Source of the DNA: CBDUXT01 sp965371245
GTDB lineage: Bacteria; Planctomycetota; Phycisphaerae; UBA1845
Direction of reading: 5' to 3'
NCBI GenBank assembly: GCA_965371245.1
Contig: CBDUXT010000045.1
Span: 1 to 45,540 of the forward strand
Length of the DNA stretch: 45,540 nucleotides
The translations under genes and the position numbers were made by a program. Under the pieces are notes generated by a model that saw only the letters and a program-made list of their open reading frames with translations, did no database searches and was not told where the DNA came from. Of the stretch, positions 19,033 through 28,273 are shown one piece after another. Position 1 is the stretch's first letter. The number at the start of each line of letters is the position of its first letter.

Positions 19033-21273
19033 CTATCGATTCCGTTCCACCTGGTAGTTGTCAAAAAAGACCGACGACCCCGGCCTGCCCGGTCGCGTTC
19101 CTTTCGAATACGCATACAAGCCCGGGCTGCCCTCGCGATTCCCGCTGGAGTCGATCATCTCGACGGTCCAGTCGGCCGGCTCCTGCTCGCCCCTCGGCCA
19201 CACCTTGCCGCGGACCACGGTCTTGTCGCCGTCCCGATCCACGCTGAGCTTCGCGTGGTACCAGACGTCACCCTGCCAATCCATGGGCACGTCTTTTTGA
19301 ATCCGTGGAATCGGAGAATAGCTCACCAGGCGCACCGCCTTCTCGTAACCCAGCATAATCAACTTGTAGCGGCTGTTGATCAGGCCCATGTCCGAAAGCA
19401 CCGGGCGTCGCCCCACACGAGGCGTGGCCATCAGGTCAGCCTGCACCGTATAGCCCGTCGGGATCGGCGGGCCGCTGAACGATCGCATGCGGCTGTACGG
19501 CGCCGAGGGACTCTTGGCCATCTTGTGGAAGACAACGCTGCCGTCCTTCTCGATCAGCTCCGTACGCAGATCAACCCCGATCCACCCCGGCACCTGCTTA
19601 CCGACGGGGAGGTCGTCGAAGCTCTCGTGAATCGGAAGCACCGGGCTCACGCGAACCCGTGCTTGCCCGGTGAGTTCGCCGGCCTTGGCCGTCACCAGCC
19701 CCGCGGAGAACGCGTTGTCCGTGGCGGCCACAAGGATTCCGGGTTGCACGAAGGCTCCCTTGGCCCCTTTGATCGACCACTCCGCCTCCGGCCAGCCGAC
19801 CAACCGACCGTTCGAGTCGAAGAGCTTTGCCTTGAAGGCGAGTCGCTCACCCGGCCTCACCGTGACGTCCATGGGTACAATCTGGAGCGTCGTCGGCTTG
19901 GATGCGTCGGGCTTGGTTTCGACCGCCATTTTCGGCACCGTCACCGCCTCCGGCGTATGCCCTTTCACGCCGAGGCAGTAGGTGTTGTACGCCGTCAGGA
20001 AATAGACCCGGCCGCCGGCCATGATGGGCGAACCGTTGATCTCAACCACCGCGCCGTCCGGCGCCTTGAACTCCTTCAGATCCAGTGACTCACAGTGGTC
20101 ACCGGCGTCATGTAGAATGTGGAAACGCCCGTTGACCGTGCCGGTGTAGATGACCCCGTCGGCCGTCACGAGAGGCGATCCCTTCATCACCCGACCCAGC
20201 TTGTACTCCCAATATTTTTCGCCCGTATTGGCGTCGAAGCACACCATGTTGGCATTGTTGGCCACCACGTAGAGCCGGCCGTTGGCGATCGCCGGAGACG
20301 AGTAGCCGACCGTCAGACCGTCGTACCGCCACACCTCACCGGTCTTGGTGATGTCCCCGGTCTTCGAGCCGTCGATGCAGACGACTCGACCCATCTCGGT
20401 CGTGTCGAGGTTTTCCTCGCTGTGCGTGACGTAGACGTACTTTCCATCGGTGACCACCGACGAGTTGATCCCTCGCTTGGCAAGCTTGAAGGACCAGACA
20501 CGCTCGCCGGTGCGTGCCGACATGCCGTACACGTTGCCGTCGGCGTTACCCCCGATGAGCAGGCGCCGCCCGTCGATGACCGTGACCGTGGGAACGGAAT
20601 AGGTGGTGTCGTGCGGCTTCACACCCGGCTGACCCCACCATTCGATGTCCCCCGTGCGTTTGTTGAAGGCGACGTAGCGATGGCCCGATTTCTTCGGACC
20701 GGTCCCCCAGCTCGACAGAATGTACACGTAGCTGATGATGACCCGGTCCTCGTCGATGATCGGCGTGTGAAGCCGCCCGCCGTAGCCGCTGTAGCGACCG
20801 AGCGCTTCCCCGAGCGAGCGCTTCCAGAGCACCTTGCCATCGCGATTGAAGCAGAAGAACTCGCCGCCGGTGCCGTGCGCGTAGACGTTGCCGGTCTCCG
20901 GATCGCCCACGACGGAAGTCCAACCCAGACGGGCCTGGACGATGTCGGTGTGGAACACGTTGAACTTGTGCTCCCAGAGGGTCTTCCCGGTCGCGGCGTC
21001 CAGGCAGATCACTCGCTCGCCGAGGCTCTGATCCTCGCCCGCCGGCGTGATCGCGTATAGCCGACCGTTCATCAGCACGGGCGTGGTTCGGCCTCCGACC
21101 GGTGCTTTCCAGAGCAGGTTCTTGCCGTCTTCCGACCAGGAGGTCACGACGGCCTTCTCGCGCGTCATGCCCGTCTGCTCGGGTCCGCGCCAATTGGGCC
21201 AATCGCTGCCCGAGGCGTGACAAACAGCCAAGCAGACCACGAGTGCGGAAACGAGGTTTCTGTGTCGAATCAT
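19033..21273 (-). CDS. Large PQQ-like propeller with Ig-like and C-terminal sandwich domains
   Basis: 746 residues, much longer than the other propellers here. Signal peptide about 1-23. The mature start is DWPNWRGPEQTGM. The propeller occupies about 25-460, with LDAATGKTLWE, FNRDGKVLWKR, FNKRTGDIEWW, SARTGERVWSF and FDANTGEKYWEYK. From about 470 to 570 there is a bacterial Ig-like stretch (DVTVRPGERLAFKAKLFD, GLVTAKAGELTGQARVRV). The last 175 residues, starting ESFDDLPVGKQVPGWIG and ending SVFFDNYQVERN, look like a laminin-G or concanavalin-like sandwich, as in secreted glycan-related proteins. The mix suggests an exported binding protein. No active site is recognised. Confidence 0.85.
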   Translation of the reverse strand: MIRHRNLVSALVVCLAVCHASGSDWPNWRGPEQTGMTREKAVVTSWSEDGKNLLWKAPVGGRTTPVLMNGRLYAITPAGEDQSLGERVICLDAATGKTLWEHKFNVFHTDIVQARLGWTSVVGDPETGNVYAHGTGGEFFCFNRDGKVLWKRSLGEALGRYSGYGGRLHTPIIDEDRVIISYVYILSSWGTGPKKSGHRYVAFNKRTGDIEWWGQPGVKPHDTTYSVPTVTVIDGRRLLIGGNADGNVYGMSARTGERVWSFKLAKRGINSSVVTDGKYVYVTHSEENLDTTEMGRVVCIDGSKTGDITKTGEVWRYDGLTVGYSSPAIANGRLYVVANNANMVCFDANTGEKYWEYKLGRVMKGSPLVTADGVIYTGTVNGRFHILHDAGDHCESLDLKEFKAPDGAVVEINGSPIMAGGRVYFLTAYNTYCLGVKGHTPEAVTVPKMAVETKPDASKPTTLQIVPMDVTVRPGERLAFKAKLFDSNGRLVGWPEAEWSIKGAKGAFVQPGILVAATDNAFSAGLVTAKAGELTGQARVRVSPVLPIHESFDDLPVGKQVPGWIGVDLRTELIEKDGSVVFHKMAKSPSAPYSRMRSFSGPPIPTGYTVQADLMATPRVGRRPVLSDMGLINSRYKLIMLGYEKAVRLVSYSPIPRIQKDVPMDWQGDVWYHAKLSVDRDGDKTVVRGKVWPRGEQEPADWTVEMIDSSGNREGSPGLYAYSKGTRPGRPGSSVFFDNYQVERNR

Positions 21274-21316
21274 GTTGTGTATCCCAAAGAGCCCTACCGA
21301 CGCTGGACTTGACCCG

Positions 21317-22609
21317 CTACGTCGGGCGGTCGCGATGCGTCAATCTCTTCGCTTTGCGGTCGAAGCGAGGCAACGAGCCCGGCTTCACCAATGTCACGTG
21401 CGGTCGGAAGTGTAATCGATCTCGAAATCGCCGCGTCACCCGATCGGTCAGCCCGTTGGCGTCGGCGCCCGCGACCGGCTCGATGGCGATGTTGAGGTCG
21501 GCCATGGAGCCATGCCAGACCGCTTCCATCGAAAACTCCGCGACTTCTCTGAATTCCCGAACGATCCCCTCCACGGCGGAGGGGAAGACGTTGTTCCCCC
21601 GGACGAGCAGCATGTCGTCGCTGCGCCCCAGAATACCGCCTTCCAACCGCGCAAACCAGCGCCCGCAAGCGCAACGCTTTCGTATCAATCTCGCCTGGTC
21701 CCCCGTCCGGTAGCGAATCAGGGGGCTGCCCCAACGACCCAAGTTGGTCACGACCAGCTCGCCCAGCTCGCCGTCGGCCACCGGTTCGCCCGTAGCCGAG
21801 TCGATCGACTCGACGATGAACTCGCTCTCCATAGCGTGCCCGCCAACCGGGGCCTCTTCGCACTCAAACCCCCACGGGCCAACCTCCGTCTGCCCTGCGT
21901 GGTCGAAGACACGAGCGCCCCAGGCCTCCTCCATCCTGGCTCGGGTGGCCGGTATGCTTCCGCCCGGCTCGCCGGCCACGATCAACCCCTGGACGCTTGA
22001 GCCCGGAAGATCGATCCCCTCTTCAACCGCCACCTCCGCCATCCGCAAGGCGTAGCTCGGCGTGCAGCAAACAAAGGTAATCTCGTGAGCCAACAGATGC
22101 TCGAGCCTGGCCAGCGTGGTCATTCCGCCACCCGACAGCGCCATGTTGCCCAGGGCGGTGGCCCCCTCGAACGCCCCCCACCAGCCGATGAAAGGGCCGA
22201 AGGTCACCGGGAAGAACAACCGATCGCCCGGCTTCACCCCGGCGGCTCTGTAGAGAATGCCCCAGCAACGATACCACCAGCGCCAACTCTCAAACGTGTC
22301 GAGCCACCGTAGCGGCGTGCCCGTGCTTCCGGAGGTTTGATGGAGCCTGGCGTATCGCTCCATGGGATAGGTCAGGTTGGTGCCATACAGCGGATGGTCG
22401 ATCTGGTCCTGCTGGATCTCGTCCCGCGTGGTGAACCCAAGCCGATCCATCGGATCGCTGCGCGGATCGAACCGAATTCCCGCGAGCTTGTGTTTGTAGA
22501 ACTCGTTCGTCGCCAGAACGTCGGCGAGCATGTCGGCCAGCTTGTCGCGCTGGAGGAGCGCAAGTCCCTCACGATCGAGCGTCTCCTCCTCTGCAACGAA
22601 GTAGGCCAA
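21317..22609 (-). CDS. Phenylacetate-CoA ligase-like AMP-forming ligase
   Basis: 430 residues from a TTG at 22609 preceded by AGAGGAG. A GTG at 22720 would add 37 residues of low-complexity sequence without family features. The phosphate-binding loop HQTSGSTGTPLRW is at about residues 90-102. AGEPGGSIPATR and FDHAGQTEVGPWGFEC form the central adenylation core, and WGSPLIRYRTGDQARL is the conserved R-Y-x-T-G-D region. PaaK-like enzymes activate aryl or acyl acids as AMP esters and transfer them to CoA or a carrier. The acid used is not predictable. Downstream of it is the large propeller gene. The PlsC-like acyltransferase lies upstream on the same strand. Confidence 0.8.
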   Translation of the reverse strand: MAYFVAEEETLDREGLALLQRDKLADMLADVLATNEFYKHKLAGIRFDPRSDPMDRLGFTTRDEIQQDQIDHPLYGTNLTYPMERYARLHQTSGSTGTPLRWLDTFESWRWWYRCWGILYRAAGVKPGDRLFFPVTFGPFIGWWGAFEGATALGNMALSGGGMTTLARLEHLLAHEITFVCCTPSYALRMAEVAVEEGIDLPGSSVQGLIVAGEPGGSIPATRARMEEAWGARVFDHAGQTEVGPWGFECEEAPVGGHAMESEFIVESIDSATGEPVADGELGELVVTNLGRWGSPLIRYRTGDQARLIRKRCACGRWFARLEGGILGRSDDMLLVRGNNVFPSAVEGIVREFREVAEFSMEAVWHGSMADLNIAIEPVAGADANGLTDRVTRRFRDRLHFRPHVTLVKPGSLPRFDRKAKRLTHRDRPT

Positions 22610-22891
22610 GCGAACTCCTCTCGTCCCGCGATCACCTGCCGACCCGCCCGGGTGCCGAAAAATCCAAGCAAGCCCCGTGCCGAAACACCCGGCAGCCCAC
22701 GACCGGAGGGTGGGCTCCACATCTTACACGCAATGCCCCGCCGTTACGATTGGATGCCGGGCCTCATCTCGTCGCGGGTGCCAACGTCTGTAATAAATTG
22801 TCATCAACATCTGTGCCCGCTCCGCACCGCGCCGGCGTAGTTCCGGTTGATCCGACGTCCTGATCGCGGCGTGAAGATGTGGTCGAACGGT

Positions 22892-23560
22892 TCATTGCCA
22901 GAATCGATTCACTCTTGCATCCTCTACCAGGAACTCCAGCCGCTCTTTCAGCGCCGCCAACACACACTCGTCCTGCTCTTTGTCCGTGCCGTCGGGGACG
23001 GTCGGCATCATCGGCTCGCCGATGTTGATGCAGTAGGGTCCGCGTAGCGTGATCACCGTTCGATAGACGCGCCCATCGACCTCCACCTTGAAGGGATACT
23101 CGCGTAAGCGACTCTTCGGGGCGAGAAGGGCGATGGGGACGATGGGAACCCGGGCCTGTCGATAGATTCGCGCAACGCCGGGATAGAACCGCCCCATCTG
23201 AAACGGCTCTTGAAAATCACCCTCCGGGTTGATGTACACCGGTTCCCCGCGCTTCAGATACTTCACGGCGTCCGCTACGACGGTCCGGCGATGGTCGGGC
23301 ATGGCGTTGATCTGTTCGCAGAGGTCGAGGAGTTTCGCCATGATCGGCGTCTTGTACGCCGGACCCACGACGATGTGGACCGGCTCGGTGAAGACCGACG
23401 TGACCATGACATCGAGCGCCGTGACGTGGTTGGTTATGTAAATCTTCGGCCCCTTGGGGATGTTCCGTCGTCCCCAGACGTACATGTCCATGAACAGGCA
23501 CTGGTACGCCTTGATCGAAAACACGAAAGAGTTGTAGAGCGTTCGTCCCAGCAGGTTCAT
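22892..23560 (-). CDS. PlsC-type 1-acylglycerol-3-phosphate acyltransferase-like
   Basis: 222 residues from the ATG at 23560. The open frame to 23680 needs a TTG start and has no family features. The acyltransferase block I is TNHVTALD with His45 and Asp50 (H-x4-D). Block III is VYINPEGDF (residues 108-115), the conserved P-E-G. A further block near 135-143 is VPIVPIALL. Such enzymes move acyl chains from acyl-ACP or acyl-CoA to lysophospholipids or other hydroxyls at the inner membrane. It could equally act on a lipid-like specialised product, given the AMP ligase downstream. The promoter probably lies in the 262-bp divergent gap shared with the glycosyltransferase. Confidence 0.85.
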   Translation of the reverse strand: MNLLGRTLYNSFVFSIKAYQCLFMDMYVWGRRNIPKGPKIYITNHVTALDVMVTSVFTEPVHIVVGPAYKTPIMAKLLDLCEQINAMPDHRRTVVADAVKYLKRGEPVYINPEGDFQEPFQMGRFYPGVARIYRQARVPIVPIALLAPKSRLREYPFKVEVDGRVYRTVITLRGPYCINIGEPMMPTVPDGTDKEQDECVLAALKERLEFLVEDARVNRFWQ

Positions 23561-23822
23561 GGCGTTGCTTCGCTGCGCGTGCCGGCCTCGGTCGCGATCG
23601 ACGCGCTCTGGTTGACCACGTGAAGGGATAAACGATCCCGCCGAATCCGTCGAGGGTGTTTGTCGGAACGCGACCGCCAACGCGCTCGTTCGAACCGGTC
23701 ACGCTCGACAGCGCCTCGGCGGCGCTGCTAGACTCGCCCCCGTGGATCATGGCCTCGAACCGAACGCCGGTCGAGCCGCACGGGGTCCGTCCTCCTGGCA
23801 CAAACCGGATGAAACACGATTC

Positions 23823-25076
23823 ATGCACGCCATCCTGATCGCCATCGGCAGCAGTGGGGACGTTCACCCGCTGATCGGCATCGGCGTGGCGCTGCGCGAT
23901 CGAGGGCATCGGGTCACGCTCGTCACCAGCAGCCACTTCGAAGCGCTGATCCAGCGGGCGGGCCTGGCGTTCATCCCGCTCGGCACCGTCGAGGACTACC
24001 ACAAGGTGGTATCCAACCCGGACCTGACCCACCCGCGCAAAGGAACGGAGTTGGTCATCCAGGAGTGCTGCGTCCGTCCGATGCGGGACGTTTACGCGAT
24101 CATCGAGGAACAGCATCGCCCCGGTGAGACCGTGGTCGTTTCGTGTGGTCTGGGCATCGGGGCGCGCATCGCGCACGAAAAGCTGGGCGTGCCGCTGATC
24201 ACCACGCAGGTTCAACCCATGGTTTTTCGCAGCGCGTACCGTACGCCCGTGTTCGGCTGGCTGCCCATGCCGCAGAGCGCGCCCAAGGCGATCAAACGGC
24301 TCGTCTTTCGCCTGCTCGATGTGTACGCCGACCGTCTGATCGCCCCAACGACCAACGAATTCCGCGCGGAGCTGGGCCTGGCGCCGGTCGCGCGAATCTT
24401 CAATGACTGGTGGATGTCGCCGCAGCTTGTTCTGGGCCTGTTTCCCGATTGGTTTGGGCCGGTGCAGCCGGACTGGCCGCCGCAAACGCGGCTCACCGGC
24501 TTCCCGCTCTATGATGAATCGGATTCCAAGGCCGTGCCCGAGGACGTCAAGGCCTTCCTCGACCAGGGCGAGGCGCCGATCGTGTTTACGCCCGGATCGG
24601 CCATGCCGTCCGGTCGGGCGTTCTTCGAGGCCTCCGTGGAGGCGTGCGGACTGCTCGGACGACGCGGCATCCTGCTGACGCGGTACCGCGACCACGTGCC
24701 GCCGAGGCTTCCCGCAAGTGTGCGCCACTTTGACTATGTGCCGCTCGGCGCACTGTTGCCGCAAGCGGCGGCCATGATCCACCACGGTGGTGTCGGGACC
24801 ATAGCACAAGTTCTTCGCGCCGGCCTACCCCATCTGGTGATGCCGATGGTCAACGACCAGCCCGACAACGCGAGCCGCCTGCTGGACCTTGGTGTCGCGG
24901 CCGTCCTGGGCCCCAAGGCGTATCGTGGACGCGCCGTGGCCGATAGCCTCGACCGTCTGCTCAGTTCGCCAAAGGTCGAAACGCAGTGCCGCAGCCTTGC
25001 GGCGAAGCTGGCCACAAACGATGCCCGGGCGGCGGCATGCGACGCGATCGAGCGGCTGGGTGACGGCGCAATCTGA
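23823..25076 (+). CDS. UGT-like (GT1) glycosyltransferase
   Basis: 417 residues from the ATG at 23823, where the Rossmann fold starts at once (MHAILIAIGSSGDVHPLIG). An earlier in-frame start at 23742 is less likely. The N-terminal G-S-x-G-D-V-x-P motif is the acceptor-side signature of macrolide and sterol glycosyltransferases. HHGGVGTIAQVLRAGLP (about 321-337) followed by PMVNDQPDNASRL is the nucleotide-sugar-binding motif. It transfers a sugar from a nucleotide donor to a small hydrophobic acceptor in the cytoplasm. The neighbouring AMP ligase and acyltransferase are divergent, so a joint lipid or polyketide-like glycolipid pathway is only a guess. Confidence 0.9.
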   Translation: MHAILIAIGSSGDVHPLIGIGVALRDRGHRVTLVTSSHFEALIQRAGLAFIPLGTVEDYHKVVSNPDLTHPRKGTELVIQECCVRPMRDVYAIIEEQHRPGETVVVSCGLGIGARIAHEKLGVPLITTQVQPMVFRSAYRTPVFGWLPMPQSAPKAIKRLVFRLLDVYADRLIAPTTNEFRAELGLAPVARIFNDWWMSPQLVLGLFPDWFGPVQPDWPPQTRLTGFPLYDESDSKAVPEDVKAFLDQGEAPIVFTPGSAMPSGRAFFEASVEACGLLGRRGILLTRYRDHVPPRLPASVRHFDYVPLGALLPQAAAMIHHGGVGTIAQVLRAGLPHLVMPMVNDQPDNASRLLDLGVAAVLGPKAYRGRAVADSLDRLLSSPKVETQCRSLAAKLATNDARAAACDAIERLGDGAI

Positions 25077-25121
25077 TGGCGCTGGGTACCCGATCCGGCG
25101 CCGCGAGGTGAACGGTTCTTG

Positions 25122-25961
25122 ATGAAGGGTACGCGGAGTACCACGCGGCGAGCATCAGACATGGACGTATCGACCAAGTTCAATCCGAGCGCCTCGGACG
25201 ACGGCCATGCACAGCCCGGAGACGACGACAAGCGGGCTGCGGTGCTCGAACTCGTTCGTACTCCGTTCTCCGTGCGGCGCAACATCGTCAAGGTCTGGCG
25301 CCCGTTGCCTGTCGGCCTCTGGACGGCGCTGTCGTGGCCGGAAGACCACGCCCGAGCCGTCCGGGTCGAGCGGCAGGCGATGGCGGGCATCGCCGTCATG
25401 GCCGTCGCGTTGGTGCTGGGCTTCGCCGGCATCGGTTTTCGAGCCGTCATCGACGGGCAGGACTTCTGTTTCCCGCTCTTGGGCTGGGCTCAAACGATTC
25501 CCGCGGGCGAGGATGGTAGCTCAGGTTGGATGTATCGGCCTGGACAATCGCTCTCACTGGTCTTGTGGACGGTGGGGTCGTCGCTTGTCGGCTGGGCGAG
25601 CATGCGCCTGCTCTGGATTCCCGCCGTGGCCGCGAAACGAGCCGGGCAAGGCGCCGCGTTGACGTTCGCCCGTCACCTCGGCTCCGTCTACCTTTATGTT
25701 TACGTCATGATCGTGGTCGGGGCGTCGATCATGCCGCTGCTCATCCTAGTCGCGCCGCGCGATACGGAGTTTTTCCGTTGGTGCCTGTGGTGTTTTCTGT
25801 TCGGCGAGTCGTTCTTCGTTCCAGGTGTCATGTGGAGCCGCCTGATCCTTCACGATACCAGAGGCGAGGTCTTCGGCCGACACCGCCTGTTCGGGCTTGG
25901 GCTCTATCTGGTCCTGTTCGTCGTGTGCCCGATCGTGGGCATGGTCGGCGAACTCAGGTAG
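25122..25961 (+). CDS. Predicted multi-pass membrane protein of unknown function
   Basis: 279 residues from the ATG at 25122, with GAGGTGAA about ten bases upstream. The first 60 residues are polar and acidic. A membrane-facing region follows with hydrophobic segments at about 85-108, 142-165, 180-207, 215-238 and 250-272. No catalytic or transport motif is recognised. It follows the glycosyltransferase on the same strand after 45 bp and may be co-transcribed. Its end faces the nrnA gene across a family D hairpin. Confidence 0.65.
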   Translation: MKGTRSTTRRASDMDVSTKFNPSASDDGHAQPGDDDKRAAVLELVRTPFSVRRNIVKVWRPLPVGLWTALSWPEDHARAVRVERQAMAGIAVMAVALVLGFAGIGFRAVIDGQDFCFPLLGWAQTIPAGEDGSSGWMYRPGQSLSLVLWTVGSSLVGWASMRLLWIPAVAAKRAGQGAALTFARHLGSVYLYVYVMIVVGASIMPLLILVAPRDTEFFRWCLWCFLFGESFFVPGVMWSRLILHDTRGEVFGRHRLFGLGLYLVLFVVCPIVGMVGELR

Positions 25962-26037
25962 AACGCGCCATGACTTGCGAATCCGTGTCACTTGTTCCAG
26001 GGGTGGCTGTTGCCGCGTCTCAATCGATGTGTTATCC

Positions 26038-26116
26038 GAGCCGCGACCGTAAGGGAGCGGACATACAAACGTCGGTCTTTCCGCGGACAACCGCTCCCTT
26101 ACGGGTCGCGGCTCGG
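26038..26116. repeat. Family D hairpin repeat, possible bidirectional terminator
   Basis: GAGCCGCGACCGTAAGGGAG and CCGCTCCCTTACGGGTCGCG pair to form a long stem around a loop of about 30 bases. It sits between two convergent genes (ends at 25961 and 26143), where a two-way terminator would be useful. Confidence 0.7.
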
Positions 26117-26142
26117 CTTGGTTCAACCCGTCCACCGGCGCC

Positions 26143-27171
26143 TTAGGCGTCAAGCAGTTTCGTGAGGTGCTCGACGACGGTCTGGCCGGCTTCACTGAGG
26201 GAACCGTGGATGCGCAGACCGGCCGCCCGACGATGACCGCCGCCACCGAACGCTTCGGCGGCACGCGCGACGTCGATATCGGGAGATGGCTGCGCAGCCC
26301 CTGAAACGGGTGGCTTGCTGCGCAGGCTGATGCGGACGACGCCGTCGGGCCGCTCGACCAACAAGGCGGAAACAACGACTGACGCGATGGACATCGGCTC
26401 GTTGACCAGACCCTCGGTGTCGGAGGGGCCTGCGCCGACGCCGGCCATGGCAGCTTGTGACAACTCCATGACAGCGAGTCGATCATCCGACAAGAGCCGC
26501 AACGTGTTCAATGTTGCGCCCAGGAGGCGAACCCGCGCCGGCGAGTCTCGCTGAAACAATTGTTGATGCAATTCGTGGGCGGCGACACCCTTCGAGACCA
26601 GATCGGCGGCGGCGGCGAACGTTCGCTGGTCGGTGTTGCCGTGTACAAACCAACCGGTGTCCGTGGCCAGGCCCACGAAAAGGGCTCGACACGTCGGCAG
26701 ATCCAACGTCCAGCGCATGGTGCAAGCCCACTCATGGAGGATCAGACAGTTCGCGGCGGCGGACTCGTCGATGAGATAGTGGTCGGCCAGGTCGTCGCGC
26801 GTGCGGTGGTGGTCGATGGCGAGCTTGGGCAGGGTGGTGGCGGCGAGCCAGGCTGAAACGGGCTCCATCTGCTTGAGCGCGCAGGTGTCCAGTACGATGA
26901 CGCCGTCGTGTCGGTCCAGGTCGGCCTCCCGCACGTCCGTGCCCAAGACCAAGAACGGCGGATACGCCTGGAAGAGGGCGTAGCGGTCGGGAAGCGCGTC
27001 GAAAAGAAGGACCGTCGGCTGGGCACCCCGAGTAGACAGCAGGGCGCGCATCGCCGCCAACGACCCCAGCGCGTCACCGTCCGGCTTGGTATGCGTGATC
27101 AGAAGCGGGCGCCGCCAGGAGGCGATGGTGGTGGCCGCGGCACGGTAGATGTCGGGTTCCAAACCAGTCAA
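26143..27171 (-). CDS. nrnA: DHH-family phosphoesterase (NrnA-like oligoribonuclease/pAp phosphatase)
   Basis: 342 residues. DHH-subfamily motif I is ITHTKPDGDALGS (His27, Asp31, Asp33). Asp95 is in VIVLDTCA. The DHH motif itself is AIDHHRTRDD (Asp120, His121, His122). The DHHA1 domain ends in FGGGGHRRAAG. NrnA degrades nano-RNAs to nucleotides and dephosphorylates 3'-phosphoadenosine 5'-phosphate. The start codon overlaps the ribF stop by four bases (ATGA), so translation is coupled. The ribF/nrnA association is common in bacteria. The length is slightly above the usual 310-320. Confidence 0.88.
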   Translation of the reverse strand: MTGLEPDIYRAAATTIASWRRPLLITHTKPDGDALGSLAAMRALLSTRGAQPTVLLFDALPDRYALFQAYPPFLVLGTDVREADLDRHDGVIVLDTCALKQMEPVSAWLAATTLPKLAIDHHRTRDDLADHYLIDESAAANCLILHEWACTMRWTLDLPTCRALFVGLATDTGWFVHGNTDQRTFAAAADLVSKGVAAHELHQQLFQRDSPARVRLLGATLNTLRLLSDDRLAVMELSQAAMAGVGAGPSDTEGLVNEPMSIASVVVSALLVERPDGVVRISLRSKPPVSGAAQPSPDIDVARAAEAFGGGGHRRAAGLRIHGSLSEAGQTVVEHLTKLLDA

Positions 27172-28130
27172 GAGCGTTCCACCTTTTCCGCGGTTCCCTT
27201 AGCGCCGTTTCGAACCGCTTCGACGTCGCGTATCAATTGCCTGACCAGGTGCTCGGGTGACTCAAACCTTTCCGGCCTTCGAAGGCGTCGTACAAACTCC
27301 AGCCGGATGGGTTGGCCGTAGAGATCACCGTCGAAGTCGAGCAGGTGAGCCTCAACGCGCCGACCCTTACCGCCGAACGTCGGGTTGGTTCCGATGCTGA
27401 TGGCGGCGAGGTGAGTGGCCGTGCCGACGGTGGCGCGGCCGGCATAGACGCTGTCGCCGGGGACGAGTTGCCGGGCGCCCGCGAGGTTGGCCGTTGGGAA
27501 TCCGATCGTCCGTCCCCGCCGGTCACCCTCAACGACCGTCCCGGTCAGCGCGTGGCATCGCCCCAGGCACAGAGAGGCCCGGCGAACTTTCCCTTCGAGG
27601 ATCAGGCGGCGAATCAGCGAACTGGAAACCAGGCAGGTCTCGCCCTCGTCGATCTGCACGGTCACGGGCTCCACGATGTGGACCTCGAAGTCCAGGTCGC
27701 GGGACAGTTGTTTGAGCAGTTCGGCGTTTCCGGTTCGCCCGCGTCCGAAACCGAACGAAGGACCTTCGACGATGTGCGTCGGATGAAACCGACGCACGAT
27801 GACTTCCTCGACGAATTGCCTCGCCTCAAGCGCAAATAGCGCCGGGTTGCTCTTGGCCACGATCGTGATGTCGGCACCGGCCTCGGCGAGCCAGCCCAGC
27901 TTGTCGGTCGGCGTGGAGATTCGCGCGGGCGCTCGCTCCGGCGAAACGATGGTCAACGGGTGCGGCTCGAAGGTGAGCACCACCACGGGTCCGCCCGTGT
28001 TTGCGGCGAACAAACCGGCCTGTGCGAGAAGCTGTTGGTGCGCACGGTGCACACCGTCAAAGTTGCCGACCGTCAGGACGGGTCTTCGCGGCGGCGGATC
28101 GAACGCTTCCAGGCCATGAACGGTCTTCAC
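27168..28130 (-). CDS. ribF: Bifunctional riboflavin kinase / FAD synthetase
   Basis: 320 residues from a GTG at 28130 with GGGAG seven bases upstream. The frame extends to 28286 but the extra residues have no family features. The FAD-synthetase motif is VGNFDGVHRAHQ (21-32). GPSFGFGRGRTGN is the second nucleotide loop, and SSSLIRR follows. The riboflavin kinase domain has GRTIGFPTANL and ends with FVRRLRRPERFES. It converts riboflavin to FMN and then FAD in the cytoplasm. It is transcribed with nrnA, and divergently from the GT4 gene. No FMN riboswitch is seen in the 74-bp upstream space. Confidence 0.92.
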   Translation of the reverse strand: MKTVHGLEAFDPPPRRPVLTVGNFDGVHRAHQQLLAQAGLFAANTGGPVVVLTFEPHPLTIVSPERAPARISTPTDKLGWLAEAGADITIVAKSNPALFALEARQFVEEVIVRRFHPTHIVEGPSFGFGRGRTGNAELLKQLSRDLDFEVHIVEPVTVQIDEGETCLVSSSLIRRLILEGKVRRASLCLGRCHALTGTVVEGDRRGRTIGFPTANLAGARQLVPGDSVYAGRATVGTATHLAAISIGTNPTFGGKGRRVEAHLLDFDGDLYGQPIRLEFVRRLRRPERFESPEHLVRQLIRDVEAVRNGAKGTAEKVERS

Positions 28131-28273
28131 TGTCGTCTCCCTGGGCGGGCACCCGGGTGAACCGCCGCATGCGATCAAGATAGCGCGGTCGAGCGGTCCT
28201 GGCAATGCGCCGCGCGCGATGTCGGTTGACAGTGGCTCGGCTCTTCGTTGTGATGGCCCGTGTGTCGCAGACG

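Noticed and set aside
23217..24809. 530-codon minus-strand open frame
   Set aside because: It is antisense to the UGT-like glycosyltransferase and out of frame with the acyltransferase.
28131..28273. FMN riboswitch upstream of ribF
   Set aside because: The gap is short and none of the conserved RFN element blocks is present.
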